Shown piece after piece: positions 16,220-27,797 of a stretch of 64,000 nucleotides of DNA (position 1 is the first letter of the stretch; each line of letters opens with the position of its first letter). The notes under the pieces are model-generated. The model was not told the origin of the DNA. It did not search any database and worked only from the letters and a program-made list of their open reading frames with translations. A program made the translations under genes and the position numbers. The DNA comes from Sorangium cellulosum (GTDB lineage: Bacteria > Myxococcota_A > Polyangia > Polyangiales > Polyangiaceae), in NCBI RefSeq assembly GCF_002950945.1, contig NZ_CP012673.1, forward strand, positions 3,100,001 to 3,164,000. The letters are read 5' to 3'.

Positions 16220-18660
16220 AGCGGCCCCGCGGGCGGGGCGCTCCGCCCCGGCACGAGCCCGAGCATCCTGCCGCCGTGGCCGAGCGCGGCCCAGGCGTGC
16301 TGCACGTAGTCGATGCGGATCCGGGGCGACGCCATGCTCTCGCTGAAGCCGCCCTCGATCACCACGTCGCCGCTGCAGGCGAAGCAGGTCGCGGGCGACC
16401 ACTGCTGCCGCACGAGGAACCCGAGCACCCGCTCCATGAGCGCGCGGTCGGCCGCGAGGTCCATCCCGCGCGCCTCCTTGAGGGCCATCGCCGCGGCCAG
16501 CGCCTCGCCGAAGCCCGCCGTCGCCGTGTTGTGCGGCGGCAGCACGTTGCCGAACCCGTAGCCGCCCACGAGATCGGGCGCGACCCCGCTCTGCTCGTCG
16601 AGCACGAGCCGCGACTTGAACGCCACGTAGTCGAGGCAGAACCGCTCGTAGTCGTCGCGGCGGTGGCGCCCGAGCGCCGCGCGCGCCGCGAGGCAGTGCC
16701 AGTTCTCCTCCATGTACACGAAATCACTCGCGAAATGGTCCCAGTAGCGGTTCGCGTAGTAGTCCATCGCCCTGTCCACGGCGGCCCGCACCACGTCCGC
16801 GGGCGGGAGCTCGGGGCGCGGGTCGCGGGCGGCGAGCTCCTCGAGCAGCACGAGGGCGAGCACGGACTGACCGCCTTCGTAGAGCTGGGTCGGCCCGAGG
16901 ACGGGCGTCGCGCGCGTCAGGTCGAGCTGCGGCGCGAAGCCGCCGTCGTCCCGCTGCGTCGCGAGCACCATCCGGGCGAGCCGGCCGACGAGGGCGTCGT
17001 GCGCCTCGCGCGCCTCGCGCGCCTCACCGATGACGCCGCGGCAGGAGAGGAACGCGACGAGGCCGAGCGCCGTCGGGTTGAGGTTCGCGACGGTCGCCCG
17101 GCTGTCCGCGGGGTACACGAGTGTGCCGATGGCGTCGCCGCCTTCCGCCTTGCGCTCCAGCGTCGCGAGCAGCCCGAGCGAGCGCTGCACCACCTTCCTG
17201 AGCGCCGCCGGCGCCGCCTCCGGTCCGCCCGGTCCGGCCCCGAGCTCGCAGAGCGCGAGCGTGGTGCCGGCCTGCCGCGCGATCGAGAACCCGTCGAACG
17301 AGGCGCGCCCGGTGAACGGATCGACGATGTACCGGAACATCCCGTCCTTGCGTTGCGCGCCGAGGATGTAGCGCTCGGCCGCGGCCGCCGCGTGCTGCGC
17401 GGTCTCGTCGGTGAGCGGGACGCCGGGCTCGCCGATCCGGGACAGGAGGTGGAGCGCGCCCTCGCGGTCGACGGCGTAGCTCAGCGTCTCGATCCGGAGG
17501 AGCCCGCTGCGCAGCGCGCCCTCGCCGGCGGGCTCGTGGTCCCCGCCGGGCGGCGCCGGCTCGCCGAGGGCGCGGCGGAGGACCGCGAGATCCACCCCGA
17601 AGCGGAAGTCGGGGACCCCTGCGAGCGGCGCGTTCTTGTTGAAGGCGTCGAGCGCGATGAGCTGCCACGGCATGAGGCAGCGCTCCGCGAGGCAGAGGCC
17701 ATCGAGCCCGGGGCGCAGCGACAGCCCGACGAGCCCAGGTCCGGGCGACTCGAGCGGCTGAACGGCCGAGATCACGTCGATCTTGAGGGGTGCGCGCAGC
17801 GCCTCCGCGAGCGCGCCGCGCAGCGTGGCGACCTGATCCTGGCCGGGCGCGGCTTGGAGGCAGCGCGTGGTCGCGGCGACGCGCCCGGAGCCCCCGTCGC
17901 GGGCGAGGTGGGTGAGCACGAGGGTGGGGCTCCCGGGCGCCGGGGGCGCGGCGCACGCGGCCGGCGCCGTGGTCATGAGCGACGGCGCCTTGGCCGGCGG
18001 CTCGGGGAGCGCGTCGAACGAGGAGAGCGCCTCGCGCAGCGCCGCCCCGGTGCCCGACGGCGCGCCGCCCAGAACGGGCAGGACGTCGGCCTTGGCGACG
18101 CGGTTCCGGTACCCGAGCGAGAGGGCGACGAACACGGCGAGCGCGGCGAGCGCGGCGAGCGCGGGCGCAGACCGCCGGCGCGGGCGCAGGCCGCCGGTCG
18201 AGGCGAGGCCCCAGCAGGCGAACGGCAGCGTGAAGAGCGCGACGACCGCCCAGACCGCGAGGAGCGCGGCGGCGATGCCGGTTCCGAGGCCGCGGTTGAG
18301 CGAGGCGACGTAGACGGCCGAGGAGAGGAGCCCGAAGCTGAGGTAGGCGAGCGCCGCGAGGGAGCAGAAGGAGGTCACGCGGAAGGCGCGCGGCGCGAGC
18401 GGGTGGGGGGCGAGGGAGAGCGCGGCGGTCGCGGCGTGGAGCAGGGCGAGGGCGGAGGTGACGAGGGCGAAGGCGGTCCACGGCCGGAAGGGGAGGGTGA
18501 GGGCAGCCCAGGCGAAGACGGGCGCGTGGAGGAGGCTGAGCAGGCCGATGGGCCAGCGGCGGGGTGGGGGGGAGGCGGGAGCGGGGGTGGCTGCCGGTTC
18601 GAGGAAGGGGGCCTGGAGCGGCTCCGGGGGCGCGGGGGGATCGGGGGCGGGCGCCTGCAT
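16216..18660 (-). CDS. membrane protein with a C-terminal alpha/alpha-toroid-like domain
   Basis: An 814-aa protein starts at the ATG at 18660. After a Pro-rich cytoplasmic tail there are about five hydrophobic helices (residues 45-190), then a segment with Cys pairs (TTRCLQAA, GLCLAERCLMPW) resembling a biopolymer-transport/ExbD-like fold. The last ~400 residues look like a six-hairpin barrel seen in glycosidase-like and terpenoid-cyclase-like proteins (GMFRYIVDPFTG, ATQRDDGGFAPQ, YYANRYWDHF, CLAARAALGRH). It is the first gene of the coupled operon with the single-pass protein and the HTTM protein. The three probably form one membrane system, perhaps acting on a lipid or a peptide (speculative). 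I do not recognise an exact family. Confidence 0.65.
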   Translation of the reverse strand: MQAPAPDPPAPPEPLQAPFLEPAATPAPASPPPRRWPIGLLSLLHAPVFAWAALTLPFRPWTAFALVTSALALLHAATAALSLAPHPLAPRAFRVTSFCSLAALAYLSFGLLSSAVYVASLNRGLGTGIAAALLAVWAVVALFTLPFACWGLASTGGLRPRRRSAPALAALAALAVFVALSLGYRNRVAKADVLPVLGGAPSGTGAALREALSSFDALPEPPAKAPSLMTTAPAACAAPPAPGSPTLVLTHLARDGGSGRVAATTRCLQAAPGQDQVATLRGALAEALRAPLKIDVISAVQPLESPGPGLVGLSLRPGLDGLCLAERCLMPWQLIALDAFNKNAPLAGVPDFRFGVDLAVLRRALGEPAPPGGDHEPAGEGALRSGLLRIETLSYAVDREGALHLLSRIGEPGVPLTDETAQHAAAAAERYILGAQRKDGMFRYIVDPFTGRASFDGFSIARQAGTTLALCELGAGPGGPEAAPAALRKVVQRSLGLLATLERKAEGGDAIGTLVYPADSRATVANLNPTALGLVAFLSCRGVIGEAREAREAHDALVGRLARMVLATQRDDGGFAPQLDLTRATPVLGPTQLYEGGQSVLALVLLEELAARDPRPELPPADVVRAAVDRAMDYYANRYWDHFASDFVYMEENWHCLAARAALGRHRRDDYERFCLDYVAFKSRLVLDEQSGVAPDLVGGYGFGNVLPPHNTATAGFGEALAAAMALKEARGMDLAADRALMERVLGFLVRQQWSPATCFACSGDVVIEGGFSESMASPRIRIDYVQHAWAALGHGGRMLGLVPGRSAPPAGPL

Positions 18661-18777
18661 GGTGGGGCGACGCTTACCACGACGGCGGTCGGGTCGGGGT
18701 GGGGGGAGCCCGGGGGTTGAGGCGCTCGGGGCTCCATGCTGGGGGGCAAGCGGGAGGCCGTGGCGCCGGAGGGGGCC

Positions 18778-18893
18778 GCGAAGCGGAGAGGGGCGGCGCT
18801 GAGGCGGAGAAGGGCAGCGCTGAGGCGGAGAGGGGCATTGCTGAAGCGGAGAAGGGCATTGCTGAAGCGGAAAGGGGCAGCGGTGAAGCGGTG
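18778..18893. repeat. 21-bp tandem repeat upstream of the membrane operon
   Basis: About five imperfect copies of a 21-bp unit of the form GCTGAAGCGGAGAGGGGCA lie head to tail. The rest of 18661-19003 shows no supported gene. The period equals two turns of DNA, but it could also be replication slippage. Confidence 0.7.
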
Positions 18894-19003
18894 GGTGGCA
18901 GCCTGAGCTGCCGGGCGCGGCGCTCCGTCGGTAACGGCGGTTGGTTGACGATATGGGAAGAAAATTGCAGCGCATCGAAGATTCGAGCGACTTGTGGAGG
19001 GAA

Positions 19004-19663
19004 TCGTCTTTCGTCTTTCGTCTTTCGTCTTTCGTCTATCGTCTATCGTCTTTCGTCTTTCGTCTTTCGTCCTCGTCCTTCGTGATCGTCCTCGTGATCG
19101 TGATCGTGATCGTGATCGCTCATGTCCTCTATCGCTCACCCGCGACACATTCTCGTGAGCATGGCAACAATGCGAATCAGCAAGGCCTTCGCATCCTCCG
19201 CCTCGGCAGCCTTCAAGAAACCCGCCACGCGGCAGACGTCCACCAAGGCGCCGCATTCCATCGCAGACCCGCGGGCGATCGCATAAAATCGTGCTCGGTC
19301 CGCAGCCGCCGCTCTTCCGCTGCCTTCTGCAATGTTCAGAGGGACCGACATGGATGCGCGTTTCAGTTGATCGCGGAGCTCGCGCTCTCCGCGAGGCAGA
19401 CGCGCGACGAGGCGAAGCGCGAAATTCAGGAATTCGATGGCGCGGTGATAGACGTCGAGGTTTTCGTGATTGATGAGAGACATGCTTTCGATGTCGGCGG
19501 AAGAGGGGGTGTAGTTGCGTGGAAAGGGACGCGTCCCGGGTGAACGGGATCGGTCCGGAGCGATCACGATCACGATCACGAGGACGATCACGAAGGACGG
19601 GGACGAAAGACGAAAGACGAAAGACGAAAGACGAAAGACGAAAGACGAAAGACGAAAGACGAA
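19004..19663. mobile_element. IVS-like element: four-helix-bundle gene inside ~100-bp inverted repeats
   Basis: The left arm (19004-19119) and right arm (19561-19663) are near-perfect reverse complements over about 100 bp. Each arm is made of a run of the heptamer TTTCGTC (or GACGAAA) at its outer end and a run of the hexamer GATCGT (or ACGATC) on its inner side. They differ mainly where two TTT become TAT and by one base in CCTCGTCC/CCCCGTCC. The enclosed ~440 bp carry only the S23/IVP-type gene. A transcript would fold into a very long stem closing over the gene, as do intervening sequences in 23S rRNA genes. Mobility is an inference; no transposase is present and I could not identify target-site duplications. 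Confidence 0.7.
19136..19483 (-). CDS. four-helix-bundle protein (S23 / IVP family)
   Basis: A 115-aa, all-helical protein has the family hallmarks: an N-terminal NHENLDVYHRAIEF, then a basic helix LRDQLKRASMSVPLNIAEGSGR with the characteristic NIAEG, a SAMECGAL segment and a final helix IRIVAMLTRM. The family was first seen encoded inside intervening sequences of 23S rRNA in spirochaetes and Coxiella; relatives include the Avd proteins of diversity-generating retroelements. They bind nucleic acid through a basic surface. The ATG at 19483 fits the usual family length. It lies entirely between two long inverted repeats, which is the main oddity. Its function is unknown. Confidence 0.88.
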   Translation of the reverse strand: MSLINHENLDVYHRAIEFLNFALRLVARLPRGERELRDQLKRASMSVPLNIAEGSGRAAAADRARFYAIARGSAMECGALVDVCRVAGFLKAAEAEDAKALLIRIVAMLTRMCRG

Positions 19664-19700
19664 GCGGGGGTGGCGCTCACCGCAGGCGCCCCCATGCGCT

Positions 19701-21479
19701 ATGAACACGCCCATGCCCCACGCGAAGCGCTCCTCCCGGTCCCGCTCGTGCCCCCCGCTCGCGATCCTGCTCGCCGCAGCCCCGCTCCTGTCGACGGCCT
19801 GCGTGCGCGCACCCACCGCGCCCCAGCCGGAGCCGAGCGTTCGCCCCATCGTGGAGCCGCATGCCCCCAAGCGCCGCCCATCCCCTCCGCGCGAAGGCGC
19901 AGTGCCCCTCCTGCTCGTCGCCGACGCCGCCGACCCCACCCTCCCCCCCGGCAAACATCCTCCGCCGGAAACCCCTCCTCCTCCCCCAGCCGAGGTCCTC
20001 GTCTCAGCGGGCGTCCCTTTCCCCCCGGACACGCTGCGCGACATCCGCCTCCTCCGCCTCCGCGACGCCCGCGGCGCGACAATCCCCCTCCGCGCAAAGG
20101 CGCTCGCCGTCTGGCCGCAAGACGGCTCGATCCGCAGCGCGCTCATCGCATTCCGCGCCGCGCTCCCGCCCAGAGAGCTCGCGTTCTACACGCTGGACTA
20201 CGGCGCTCCTCCTCGCCCCCCGGAGAGCCCCCCGCGCGCCGGCCCCTCGAAGCGCCCTCCGGCTCTCCCACCCGTCCTAAAGCCCAGCGCGCCGCCGCAA
20301 CACGCCGTGATCGACGACGCCCTCCTGCCGAATCCCGACGGGCCGATCGCGGCGCTCGTGCCGCCGGCATGGCTCGCCGCCAGCCAGGTGAGCGGGCCGC
20401 AGCTGCCCGCCATCTACAATGACCGCTTCCCCGGGTTCGAGAGCGGCATCGAGCGCGGGCTCTACCGCATGACGCCGGCCTACCACTCCTACGGCGTGAG
20501 CTGCGCGGGCGGACACCGCACCTACTACGACGGTCCACACGCGCTCTACCAGCGCTTCCTCCGGAACGGCGACGCCGTGCGCTACCGGCGCGCGCGCGCA
20601 GAAGCCCTCTGGTTCCGCCAGCACGAGCTCAGGTTCTCGCCGGACCGACGGCTCGCCGTCCACGTGTGCGAGGCGAAGAGCTGGACGCCGGCGAAGCCGC
20701 TGTCCTGGAGCGTCCTCCGGCGCATGACCGGCCAGGGCATGCTCGACGACTACCTGCTCACCGGCGACCCGGCGGCCAAGGAAGCCGTGCTCGCGATGGG
20801 CGAGGCGATCCGGCAAAACCTGCCCGCGCTCACGGGGGGCAAGGAGGACGTGCTGCGCGCGACCGAGCGCAACATGGCCTGGACCCTGATGGCGCTGGCG
20901 AGCGCCTACGCGCTCGATCCCCGGCCGGAGCTCCTCGCGGCCCTGCACGGGCTCATGGACCGCACGCTCGCGTGGCAACGGGAAGGCACCTCCGGCGCGT
21001 TCGAGCACGACCTGAACCGCGCCGATCCCTCGGAGTGCGCGCACGGACCGCGCGGCGGCTCGCCGTTCATGACTGCCCTGCTCGTCGACGCCCTCATGGA
21101 CTACCACACGCTCACCGGCGATCCCCGCGTCCGCGAGGTGGTCGAGCGCGCGGCGGACTGGCTCGCAGAGCGCGCGATCACCTCGGACCGGCGCGCCCTC
21201 CGCTACCTCTGGGGCTGCGAGACGGACGCGTACGACGACAGCGGGACCGCCGACCTCAACCTGCTGATCGTGCCCGTCTTCGGCGCCGCCTACGCGCTCA
21301 CGCGCGACCCGCGGTGGCTCGCCGTGGGCGACGCGCTGGCCGACGTCGGCGTGGAGCAGATGAGGGTCAAGCAGCCCAAGCAATGGAACCAGGCAATGCG
21401 CGCCTTCGGGCGGTACCTCGGGTACCGGGCGCTGCCCGGCGCCGCCGCCATGACAGGGAAACAGTCCGCAAGGCGCTGA
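19701..21479 (+). CDS. exported lipoprotein, PcRGLX/YetA-like (rhamnogalacturonan-lyase-like)
   Basis: A 592-aa protein has a lipoprotein signal (LLAAAPLLSTAC, lipid Cys at 34) and a Pro-rich linker. Next comes a RIFT-barrel-like domain with the pattern VSAGVPFPPDTL, DARGATIPL, AVWPQDGSIRSALIAF, typical of PcRGLX/YetA N-terminal domains. From about residue 240 to the end is an alpha/alpha-barrel (HSYGVSCAGGHRTYYDG, GQGMLDDYLLTGD, ERNMAWTLMALASAYAL). PcRGLX is an exo-rhamnogalacturonan lyase, so a pectin-related substrate is plausible but unproven. The ATG at 19701 is used; no clear Shine-Dalgarno is present. The right arm of the inverted-repeat element ends only 37 bases upstream, so the element may have disturbed its promoter. 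Confidence 0.7.
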   Translation: MNTPMPHAKRSSRSRSCPPLAILLAAAPLLSTACVRAPTAPQPEPSVRPIVEPHAPKRRPSPPREGAVPLLLVADAADPTLPPGKHPPPETPPPPPAEVLVSAGVPFPPDTLRDIRLLRLRDARGATIPLRAKALAVWPQDGSIRSALIAFRAALPPRELAFYTLDYGAPPRPPESPPRAGPSKRPPALPPVLKPSAPPQHAVIDDALLPNPDGPIAALVPPAWLAASQVSGPQLPAIYNDRFPGFESGIERGLYRMTPAYHSYGVSCAGGHRTYYDGPHALYQRFLRNGDAVRYRRARAEALWFRQHELRFSPDRRLAVHVCEAKSWTPAKPLSWSVLRRMTGQGMLDDYLLTGDPAAKEAVLAMGEAIRQNLPALTGGKEDVLRATERNMAWTLMALASAYALDPRPELLAALHGLMDRTLAWQREGTSGAFEHDLNRADPSECAHGPRGGSPFMTALLVDALMDYHTLTGDPRVREVVERAADWLAERAITSDRRALRYLWGCETDAYDDSGTADLNLLIVPVFGAAYALTRDPRWLAVGDALADVGVEQMRVKQPKQWNQAMRAFGRYLGYRALPGAAAMTGKQSARR

Positions 21480-21495
21480 GCGAGGCGCGCCTCGC
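21480..21495. terminator. palindrome between convergent genes
   Basis: A perfect 16-bp palindrome, GCGAGGCGCGCCTCGC, begins right after the upstream stop codon in the 66-base convergent gap. It lacks a T-tract, so termination is only likely, not certain. Confidence 0.45.
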
Positions 21496-21545
21496 CCGCC
21501 GCACCGCCGGCCCCCGCCGCGCCGCCGCCCCGCGGTCCCGGTCGC

Positions 21546-23204
21546 TCAGGACCCGTCCCGGCGCAGCGGGCGGCCCGCGCGGGCGGCGCCGCGGCCGGCC
21601 CCGAGATCGGCCGCGCCGCCGCCAGCTTGCTTCAGCGCATAACTGATACCGCTCTTCAACGTGCCCCTCGTCACGACCGCGCCGAGGTCGATGCCGAGAT
21701 CGATCAACGTCTGCGCAAGCTCGGCGCGGATGCCGGTGATCACCGCCTTCGCCCCGAGAAGCCGCAGCGCCGCCGCCGTGCTCATCAGCGTGCTCGCGAC
21801 CTCCGAGTCGATCACCGTCACCCCGGTGACGTCGAGGATCACCACCTGCGCGTTGTTCGCCTGCACCCCGTTCAGCGCCGCGACGAGCGCCTGCTGCGCC
21901 CGGCCCGCGTCGATCGTCCCGATGAGCGGCATCACCATGATGTGATCCGTGATCGGAATGAGCGGCGTGGAGAGCTCCGCCAGGCGGGCGTCCTGCGCCC
22001 GGATCACCTCCTCCTGGAGCGCCGCGCGCGCCTCCTCGGCCCGCGCCCGCTCCTTCAGCTCCAGCGTCAGGCGCTCGTTCGTCCGGCGGAGCTCCTCGGT
22101 CTGACGCGCGACCTCCGTCTCCAGCCGATCGTTCGACTCGCGCAGCGCGGACGTCATCTCCGCGAGGTGCCCGTAAAGAAGCGCGTTCTTCACGGCGACC
22201 GCCGCCTGCGAGGCCAGGAGGCCGAGCGTCTCCAGCTGCGCCGGGAGCGGCGGCCTCGGCGTCGCGTCGCCCTCGATGTAGAGGACCCCGATCAGCTCGC
22301 CCTGGTACATCATCGCGAGGCACAGGATCGACTTCGGCGCGGACCCCTCGAGGTACCGATCGCCCGCGAGGCGCGCCTCCCGGCTCGTGTCCCAGAGGAA
22401 CACCGACTCGCTCGTCCGCGCGACCTCCTCCACCACCGCCACCGCGACGTCGGCGCCCGGCCCGACCGGCGTCGAGACCCCGACCTGCACCGCGCCCTGA
22501 CCCTTCGCGATCGACGCCTCGATGAGCAGCCCGGACTCGCGCGCGAGCACGAGCACACACTTCCGCGCGCCCGCATGCTCGAGCGTGAGCCGCATCAACC
22601 GATCGAGCAGATCGTCGAGGATGATCTCGCCCGAGACCGCCTGCGCGGCGCGGATGACCGTCGCCATCTGCGCCTGCGCCTGCGTGAGCCCCTCCAGGGC
22701 ACGCTCGAGCTCCGCCGTGCGCTCGCCGACGCGCCGCTCCAGCTCGTGCGTGAGCTTCTGCAGCGCCCCCTCCGCGGCGACGCGCTCCTCCACCTGCGAC
22801 GCGAGGCGCTTCGTCAGCTTGCGAAGCTTCGTGTGCACCCGGACGCGCGCGAGCAGCTCGTCGTCCAGGAACGGCTTGGCGAGGTAGTCGACCGCGCCGA
22901 GATTCAAGCCCTTCACCCGGTCCGCCGAGAGATCCGTGCTCGCCGTCATGAAGATGACAGGGATCCCGCTCGTGGTCGGGTCGGACTTCAGGCGGCGGCA
23001 CGTCTCGAACCCGTCGATGCCGTCCATCTTCACGTCGAGCAGGATCAGGTCCGGATCCCCCTCCTTCGCCAGCCGGATCGCTCGCACGCCGTCCACCGCG
23101 ACCGCGACCTCGAAGCCCGAGCCGGACAGGGTGTCCGACAGGAGCTCCAGGTTCCTCGGGTTGTCGTCCACGATCAAGATCGTCCCGACGTCGCTGACAT
23201 CCAT
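21546..23204 (-). CDS. response regulator with GAF and STAS (RsbR-like) domains
   Basis: This 552-aa cytoplasmic protein contains a CheY-like receiver (residues 5-120, phospho-acceptor D57 in LILLDVKMDG, conserved K in the LAKPF segment), coiled coils (about 125-185), a GAF domain (about 185-350), a second coiled coil (about 355-420) and a C-terminal STAS domain (about 425-530). The STAS domain carries the VVILDVTGVTVIDSEVAS signature, where an RsbR-like phosphorylatable Ser/Thr is expected. The ATG at 23204 follows GGAGGATGGGACG. It lies 77 bases after the kinase gene and is probably its phospho-output. STAS outputs usually act on a stressosome-like or partner-switch pathway; no such partner is seen here. 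The last ~25 residues are Gly/Arg-rich. Confidence 0.88.
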   Translation of the reverse strand: MDVSDVGTILIVDDNPRNLELLSDTLSGSGFEVAVAVDGVRAIRLAKEGDPDLILLDVKMDGIDGFETCRRLKSDPTTSGIPVIFMTASTDLSADRVKGLNLGAVDYLAKPFLDDELLARVRVHTKLRKLTKRLASQVEERVAAEGALQKLTHELERRVGERTAELERALEGLTQAQAQMATVIRAAQAVSGEIILDDLLDRLMRLTLEHAGARKCVLVLARESGLLIEASIAKGQGAVQVGVSTPVGPGADVAVAVVEEVARTSESVFLWDTSREARLAGDRYLEGSAPKSILCLAMMYQGELIGVLYIEGDATPRPPLPAQLETLGLLASQAAVAVKNALLYGHLAEMTSALRESNDRLETEVARQTEELRRTNERLTLELKERARAEEARAALQEEVIRAQDARLAELSTPLIPITDHIMVMPLIGTIDAGRAQQALVAALNGVQANNAQVVILDVTGVTVIDSEVASTLMSTAAALRLLGAKAVITGIRAELAQTLIDLGIDLGAVVTRGTLKSGISYALKQAGGGAADLGAGRGAARAGRPLRRDGS

Positions 23205-23281
23205 CGTCCCATCCTCCACGGCCAAACAAGACCCGACGCGCGCGCCAGGGCTCGACATCACGGCGAGCCCACCCAGCGCGT

Positions 23282-26092
<2,811 letters not shown>

Positions 26093-26194
26093 GGCGCGCC
26101 TCGTCGTGATCCTCTGGAGGTCAACGTGGGTGGCGTGCGCGCGCCCGGCGCCGAGGCCGGGCGCGCGCGGTGCGGTGCGTCGCGGCGGTCGTCA

Positions 26195-27217
26195 TCAGGG
26201 GCTCACGGCGGGAGGCAGGAACGACGAGTCGAAGACCTCCTTGATGTCCGGGCGACGGCCCAGCTGCCCGTCCTGGATCAGGAAATCGACGTGCTTCGAG
26301 ACGAGCGGCATCAGCCAGGTGGGGTCGACGCCCGGCGCGAACCGCCGCCGGACCTCCTCCAGCGTGAAGAGCTCGTAGCCCTCGGTGCTGATGTCCCCGA
26401 CCGGTATCTTGAGCGCCCGCGCGATGATCTCGTTGCCCTCCTCCGGGTGGGCCTTCCAGTAGTCCACCGCCTGGAACCAGGCCCGGAGGAACGCGCGGAT
26501 CTCGTCCGGCCGCTCCCGCACGACCGCGCCGCGGAAGAGCGTGAAGTCGGCGAACAGGCCCGGGGTCTCCTTGCTCGAGAAGAGCGCCTTGGCGCCGGCC
26601 TTCGCCACCTGGGTCACGTAGGGCTCCCAGGTGTGGCCAGCCTGGACCGTGTCGTTCAGCAGGTGCGACGCCACGTCCGTCTCGCGCGTGTTGACCAGCG
26701 TCACGTCGTCGAGGGCGAGGCCGTGCCGCTCCAGCATCTCGCCGACCAGCATCTCGCCCATGGCGCCGGTCTTGGCGGCGATCTTCTTCCCCTTCAGATC
26801 CGCCACCGCCTCGATCCCCGGCCGCGCCATGATGACGTCGGCGCCCGCCGTCTGACCCGAGTAGAGGACGACCCGCACGTCGGGCTCCTTCGCGAGGACG
26901 CGCACGACGACATCCATGGTCCACGGCAGGCCGTCGACCTTCCCCGCGGTGAAATCGGAGATCATGCCGTAGAGATCCGTGTTGAACACGAGCTCGACGT
27001 CGACGCCCTGCTGATCGAAGAACCCCTTCTCCTCGGCGATCGACAGCGGGAAGTATCCGACCCAGTAACCGTGGCTGAAGCGCAGCGGCCGGCGCTTCGC
27101 GCCTCCTTCGCCGTCGAGCGGCCGATCGGGCTGGCAGGCCGAGGCGAGGACGAGCAGCGCGGCGGCTGCGAGCAAGCTGATGATCCTCCCGAGCCCCGAT
27201 GGTCTTTCGTCGGTCAT
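26195..27217 (-). CDS. periplasmic substrate-binding lipoprotein (NMT1/SsuA/THI5-like)
   Basis: This 340-aa lipoprotein has lipid Cys 28 in LLVLASAC. The family pattern is clear: LRFSHGYWVGYFPLSIAEEKGFFDQQGVDVEL, then DLKGKKIAAKTGAMGEMLV and a C-terminal PEEGNEIIARAL segment. Relatives bind nitrate, taurine, aliphatic sulphonates or thiamine precursors for ABC import. No permease or ATPase gene is nearby; instead a hybrid kinase gene follows at 102 bases. The protein may therefore work as a sensing subunit rather than for transport (inference). The ATG at 27217 has GAAGGA just upstream. The ligand cannot be told. Confidence 0.88.
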   Translation of the reverse strand: MTDERPSGLGRIISLLAAAALLVLASACQPDRPLDGEGGAKRRPLRFSHGYWVGYFPLSIAEEKGFFDQQGVDVELVFNTDLYGMISDFTAGKVDGLPWTMDVVVRVLAKEPDVRVVLYSGQTAGADVIMARPGIEAVADLKGKKIAAKTGAMGEMLVGEMLERHGLALDDVTLVNTRETDVASHLLNDTVQAGHTWEPYVTQVAKAGAKALFSSKETPGLFADFTLFRGAVVRERPDEIRAFLRAWFQAVDYWKAHPEEGNEIIARALKIPVGDISTEGYELFTLEEVRRRFAPGVDPTWLMPLVSKHVDFLIQDGQLGRRPDIKEVFDSSFLPPAVSP

Positions 27218-27797
27218 GAATCCTTCGTGACGTCGTGAGGCACGCCGCGCGCCCGCGGCGCCGCCCACGGGAGCTCGCCGCACGCCGCGCTCCATGCCGC
27301 CTCCGCCGCGATGCTCACCTGACTGCGCACCACGCGGCCATGTCAGCACCCTACCATGAACCGCGATCCCACCGCGAGCCGTACGTCTCGTGACCATCGC
27401 TATCTGCGGGCGATGTAATCAAACGTCGCAATCAAACGTTCAGCAGACGTCGTGATCGGACGTCCACCAGACGTCCACAGCCGTCCACCAGATGTCGAGA
27501 AGGTCGACCCGCGTCGTGTCCATCAGAGTCGACAGGGGTCGACCCGACGTCGATCAGGCCTCGACGCCTACAGTGTGGACAGGTGGGGTGGGAGATGCCT
27601 CGATGAGCGACGCAGCATCACAAAAGCAGCGTCGAGATGCGTGTAATGCACGAGGGCGTAGTTCAATATTGCAATATGGACATAGCGTGGGCTAACTTGT
27701 ACAGCCTACGTTCCTGCCTGCGCTTCGCCGCTCGGGCTCGTTCCTCCATTCAAGTCCTTCCCAGATCAACGGAGACCACCACTCCGGGAGGTGGCCT
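27218..27797. promoter_or_regulatory. 580-base divergent intergenic region with repeats and a palindrome
   Basis: No gene is supported. The region holds two AATCAAACGT repeats (27417-27426, 27430-27439), several GTCCACCAGA copies (27460-27495), a GTCGACC-rich stretch, and a perfect 12-bp palindrome ATATTGCAATAT (27666-27677) about 120 bases before the cytochrome gene. The palindrome is markedly AT-rich for this genome and is a likely regulator site. The region separates the divergent binding-protein and cytochrome genes. Confidence 0.5.

Noticed and set aside
19004..19119. Heptamer arrays as a CRISPR array
   Set aside because: The units are 6-7 bp, directly abutting and without spacers; they are arms of an inverted repeat.
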